A DNA stretch of 64,000 nucleotides. Origin: Astragalus membranaceus (taxonomy: Eukaryota; Streptophyta; Magnoliopsida; Fabales; Fabaceae). Under the pieces are notes generated by a model, which did no database searches, was not told the origin of the DNA, and saw only the letters and a list, made by a program, of their open reading frames with translations. Position numbers and translations under genes: made by a program. Where the stretch lies: assembly GCA_039519185.1 (NCBI GenBank), contig CM076848.1:60104778-60168777 (forward strand), given 5' to 3'. Positions 62,753 through 64,000 of the stretch are shown here, one piece after another (positions within the stretch are counted from its first letter, which is position 1; the number at the start of each line of letters is the position of its first letter).

Positions 62753-64000
62753 TGTAGCGACCGAAAAATCCGGAGGAGGGATTCTTCGTTGTTTTTGAAC
62801 AATGGAGCCGCCATCAATATTTATTTTTAGGGAAACATTGAAAAAACCTTTTGTTTTTGGGTTCGGGGGTCGATTAAGTGCGGGGAAGGTACTAGCACCC
62901 CGCAACATCCTAAAAAGGTTACCTTTTAATTTAATGTGTAAAAAAAATTAGTTTAAAGAAAACATTTTAATTTACCCTTTTTGTTATTTGCAAAAAAAAC
63001 GGAAAGGAAGACTTAATAAAAATTTTAGTTTTTTTGCGCTTAACAGGAGTGGGCCCCCCGCTCCTACGTATCTCCGGGTGCGATGGAGAAATCAAAGCTA
63101 CGTAGTTCTCGGGTAGAAAAAATTTGTGTGTTGGTGTTTTTTAATTATTGAAAACTTTGCGAAAACGGGAGGCCGTTCACGGTGACCAAACAGATAAATC
63201 CAGAGTGGTCACCACTAACGACTTTATTCGAAAAAGAAAGTATTCACAACGTCAAACGAGCTAAGCCCAGAGTGACTGTTGTAAATACCCGGTTTGTGAT
63301 TGAGCGTTTGTTCGTTTGAAAACGTGCTTACCGGGAAGCGTGATAAAAAGGAGTCGAAATTATGTTTGTACTTTATTAACTAAAAAAACAAGTTTAGGCG
63401 GATGTTTGCGATGATCAACGAGTAACCTCAGAGTGATCACCGCTACTAATCCGCTGTGAAAAAAGGAAGGTTAGTCCTAACGGTCAAACAAGCAAGGCTC
63501 AGAGTGACCACTAGTAACAACCTATTTTTTTTACGCGAATTCGATTATTCAAAAAATGGAGAAAAAAAAAACGGTTTGGAAGCATCACGTTGTGAATAAA
63601 AGCGGAATAGGTGATAAAAGGGGGGGTGCGATTAATAAAGGAGTTGTATTAAAAAGGGAGGTGTGAATAGCGTTTTGGCGCTTAAAAAAAAGGGTCACCG
63701 GGGGTGCAAATAGCGTTTTGACGCTAAAAGAAAATGGTTGCCGGGGGTGCAAATAGCGTTTTGACGCTAAAAAAACGATTGACTGGTTTATTACTTTTTT
63801 ACTATTCTACTCTAGAACACGTGATTCTTGAAACGCTTTTTCCTAAAAAAACCTAGACTAAACAAGTGGTATGAAGAAAAATTCTTTTGTTTTTTGGTTG
63901 TCCTAGTTACTATTTAATAAAAAGGGTACCTTGTTTGTTTTTTATTCGGAAGAATGGTCATTTGTTATTATTTTTATTTTTTTTTAAAAAAGGGGGTAGT
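62753..64000 (-). repeat. 5' LTR of the Ogre-like element, cut by the window end
   Basis: The visible 1,248 bp match 48238 onward with about five substitutions and two single-base homopolymer indels. The U3 and promoter part is outside. Confidence 0.95.

Larger units (their letters stand above)
48238..64000 (-). mobile_element. Ogre-like (Ty3/gypsy, Tat clade) LTR retrotransposon, truncated by the window end
   Basis: Order on the minus strand: 5' LTR (62753 to beyond 64000), PBS, leader, ORF1, gag-protease, intron, RT-RH-aRH-integrase, repeat-rich 3' UTR, PPT, 3' LTR (50879-48238). The extra ORF1 upstream of gag, the second RNase H, the intron before RT, the G-patch after protease and the LTRs over 2.6 kb are features of Ogre/Tat elements. 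If the 5' LTR equals the 3' LTR in length, the whole element is about 17.1 kb. The LTRs differ by about five substitutions and two homopolymer indels in the 1,248 visible bases, so insertion is recent. Confidence 0.93.

Overview
The window is a stretch of plant nuclear DNA made almost entirely of transposable elements. The best guess for the host is a papilionoid legume (Trifolium/Medicago/Vicia-like). The reasons are a large Ogre-type Ty3/gypsy element of the Tat clade, a TRIM element whose LTR begins AGTCCYACATCGG-like, repeated copies of one tRNA-derived SINE, a caulimovirid (pararetrovirus) insertion, and a captured WAT1/nodulin-MtN21-type exon. The genus is inference only. I found no intact host gene, rRNA gene, free-standing tRNA gene or CRISPR array. 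Everything with coding capacity is a transposon, an old viral insertion, or a gene fragment carried by one of these.

Layout. 1-2655: 3' part of an endogenous pararetrovirus (RNase H end of the polymerase, an overlapping second ORF, and a promoter/poly(A) region). 2656-3640: (TA)n and a 36-bp minisatellite. 3900-8694: an RNase H-like ORF cut by an internally deleted Ty3/gypsy element (LTRs, gag, protease, no RT or integrase). 8730-10503: a foldback MITE, then a Mutator-like element holding a SINE and a broken WAT1-type transporter exon. 10636-13560: a Helitron sitting in an (AT)n tract. 13930-26200: a deep nest. CACTA-like subterminal repeats are split by a non-autonomous LTR element (14245-26111). 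That element contains another LTR element on the minus strand with a 642-codon PPR-like ORF (15108-18339), a palindromic MITE (19217-19398), and a nearly complete Ty1/copia element in its 3' LTR (20949-25819). 26200-28427: AT-rich DNA with 12-bp repeat clusters ending in a Helitron terminus. 28428-33854: an abutting second Helitron candidate containing a complete 333-bp TRIM. 33855-39860: retrotransposon fragments, SINEs, a decayed gypsy gag with internal duplication, a 5'-truncated LINE carrying a MITE, and an LTR remnant between two long (AT)n tracts. 39985-43790: a second LINE with a mutated catalytic motif, and an LTR remnant. 44271-46496: a 2.2-kb near-perfect inverted repeat. 46858-47528: a short Helitron. 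48238-64000: a young Ogre-like element on the minus strand that runs off the right edge.

The Ogre-like element is the most complete system here. Reading leftward it has a 5' LTR (cut by the window end), a primer-binding site, an extra ORF1 with a coiled-coil half, gag-protease with a G-patch, a 202-bp putative intron, RT-RNase H-second RNase H-integrase, a repeat-rich 3' untranslated region, a polypurine tract, and a 2.64-kb 3' LTR. The gag-protease stop codon lies inside the intron's 5' splice site, and the exon phases match. Unspliced RNA would therefore end after protease and spliced RNA would continue into pol. The visible 1.25 kb of the two LTRs differ by about five substitutions, so insertion is recent, yet this copy already carries a nonsense codon in ORF1 and a one-base frameshift in gag.
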